Source: Ruminococcus sp. UBA1828
GTDB taxonomy: Bacteria > Bacillota > Clostridia > Oscillospirales > Ruminococcaceae
DNA: 14,145 bases
NCBI GenBank assembly: GCA_002338885.1
Contig: DDJI01000055.1
Coordinates: 1-14,145, forward strand
Direction: 5' to 3'
Below, piece by piece: positions 13,150 to 14,145 of the stretch. The position numbers and the translations under genes were made by a program. Position 1 is the first letter of the stretch. Every line of letters starts with the position of its first letter. The notes beneath the pieces are model-generated. The model did not search any database and was not told the origin of the DNA. It was given only the letters and a program-made list of their open reading frames with translations.

Positions 13150-14145
13150 ATACAAAAAGAGCGGATACACAAATATTTTTTCCAAGCTGGGAATACCCGA
13201 GCAGGAGATAGAGAAAAGAGTTGCGGACACCTTTGACGCCATGTTCTTAGGAACGGAGGGTGTGCGCATATATCACGATGCGGGCGACGACATGGGATAT
13301 GTTGAGGACACCGGAAATGTTGATGCAAGAACCGAGGGAATGTCTTACGGCATGATGTTCTGCGTTCAGCTCGACAGGAAGGACATCTTTGATAAGATAT
13401 GGAAGTGGGCAATGACCAACATGTACATGACCGAGGGTCACCATGCGGGATACTTTGCCTGGTCATGCGCCCCCGACGGCAGAAAGAACGCCGACGGACC
13501 CGCTCCGGACGGCGAGGAATACTTTGCAATGGCGCTTTTCTTTGCGTCTCACCGCTGGGGAGACGGAGAGGGAATATACAACTATTCTCACTGGGCGAGA
13601 ACAATTCTTCACGACTGCATCCACCGAAACGGCGAGTCGGACAAAAAAGGCTCAACCATGTGGGACCTTGACAACAAGCTGATAAAATTCGTCCCCGACG
13701 TAAACTTCACCGACGCATCCTACCACCTCCCGCACTTCTACGAGCTGTTTGCACTTTGGGCAGACGAGTGCGACAGGGAGTTTTGGAAAGAGGCTGCAAA
13801 GGCGAGCAGGGAATACTTGCACCGTGCATGCCACCCCGTCACGGGACTTTGCTCCGATTACGGCGAGTACACCGGCGCGCCGATAAAGAACGTGCCCTGG
13901 AACAAAAACGGCAGATTTGACCGCTACTATTCCGATTCCTACAGAACGGTTATGAACATGGCTCTTGACCACGAGTGGTTCGGTGTGGACGAGTGGCAGT
14001 GCGAAAATGCCGCAAAGGTTCAAAGATTTTACCGCAAAGCGGGAGACAAGTGGGAGCTTGTGCCTGAGCACGACGGAGTGTTTACCACCGAAAAAGTCAT
14101 GCATCCCGTGGCTGTGATTGCGTCTAACGGCGCTGCGTCTTTGGC
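13142..14145 (+). CDS. GH8 reducing-end xylose-releasing exo-oligoxylanase, 3' truncated by window
   Basis: The gene runs off the right edge after 334 codons. The ATG at 13142 overlaps the DUF1292 stop and has AAGGAGG nine bases upstream. The GH8 pattern is clear: DARTEGMSYGMM (residues 61-72, general acid Glu65), HAGYFAWSCAPDGRKNADGPAPDGEEYFAMALFFAS (101-136) and YYSDSYRTVMNMALDHEWFG (262-281), where Asp265 probably corresponds to the catalytic base of B. halodurans Rex. The enzyme would be an inverting hydrolase cutting xylose from the reducing end of xylo-oligosaccharides. With no signal peptide it should act in the cytoplasm on imported oligomers, as Rex enzymes do. Typical members are about 380 residues, so little is missing. 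An endo-acting GH8 is less likely given this motif set. Confidence 0.9.
   Translation, partial: MPEYKKSGYTNIFSKLGIPEQEIEKRVADTFDAMFLGTEGVRIYHDAGDDMGYVEDTGNVDARTEGMSYGMMFCVQLDRKDIFDKIWKWAMTNMYMTEGHHAGYFAWSCAPDGRKNADGPAPDGEEYFAMALFFASHRWGDGEGIYNYSHWARTILHDCIHRNGESDKKGSTMWDLDNKLIKFVPDVNFTDASYHLPHFYELFALWADECDREFWKEAAKASREYLHRACHPVTGLCSDYGEYTGAPIKNVPWNKNGRFDRYYSDSYRTVMNMALDHEWFGVDEWQCENAAKVQRFYRKAGDKWELVPEHDGVFTTEKVMHPVAVIASNGAASL

Overview
The window looks like a chromosomal segment of a spore-forming anaerobic Clostridia-type Firmicute, probably a gut or rumen fibre user. The evidence is a spoIVA gene next to a sipL-like gene, two DUF1292 genes, strong AGGAGG-type ribosome binding sites, sigma-A-like promoters, Rnf-family membrane genes and a GH8 oligoxylanase.

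Layout. 1-1358 (+): the end of a ROK-family glucokinase, a LURP-one-related protein and a YqgF/RuvX protein form a tight operon that ends at a strong hairpin terminator. 1393-2147 (-): a DUF1292 gene with a near-perfect promoter, followed by a probable 6S RNA with its own promoter; both read toward the same terminator. 2206-3686 (+): a consensus-like promoter, about 1.4 kb without a plausible protein gene but full of RNA helices and repeated motifs, then a perfect intrinsic terminator. I read this as one giant structured non-coding RNA. 3713-3965: a degenerate 18-bp tandem repeat. 3966-4436: a non-coding stretch with a small palindrome, a terminator-like hairpin and two promoters for rpe. 4437-5102 (+): rpe. 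5067-5519 (-): an unrecognised cysteine-rich protein whose gene overlaps the end of rpe. 5597-9285 (+): an operon of RnfD-, RnfE- and RnfA-like membrane proteins followed by a membrane-anchored DUF4015-type TIM-barrel protein. 9578-12641 (-): the spore-coat pair sipL-spoIVA. 12760-14145 (+): a divergent operon of a second DUF1292 gene and a GH8 reducing-end exo-oligoxylanase that runs off the window.

Two things stand out. The first is the 1.4-kb RNA transcription unit. It carries three copies of a conserved module (TGAAA, then about 40-50 nt later GGTGAGTCCA), GNRA-capped hairpins, long perfect helices and a 22-nt palindrome. The second is the Rnf-like set. The D, E and A membrane subunits are present without B, C or G in the operon, and three of the four cysteines that should hold the iron-sulphur cluster between RnfA and RnfE are replaced. 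That suggests a non-redox membrane complex derived from Rnf, possibly working with the envelope protein encoded directly downstream.
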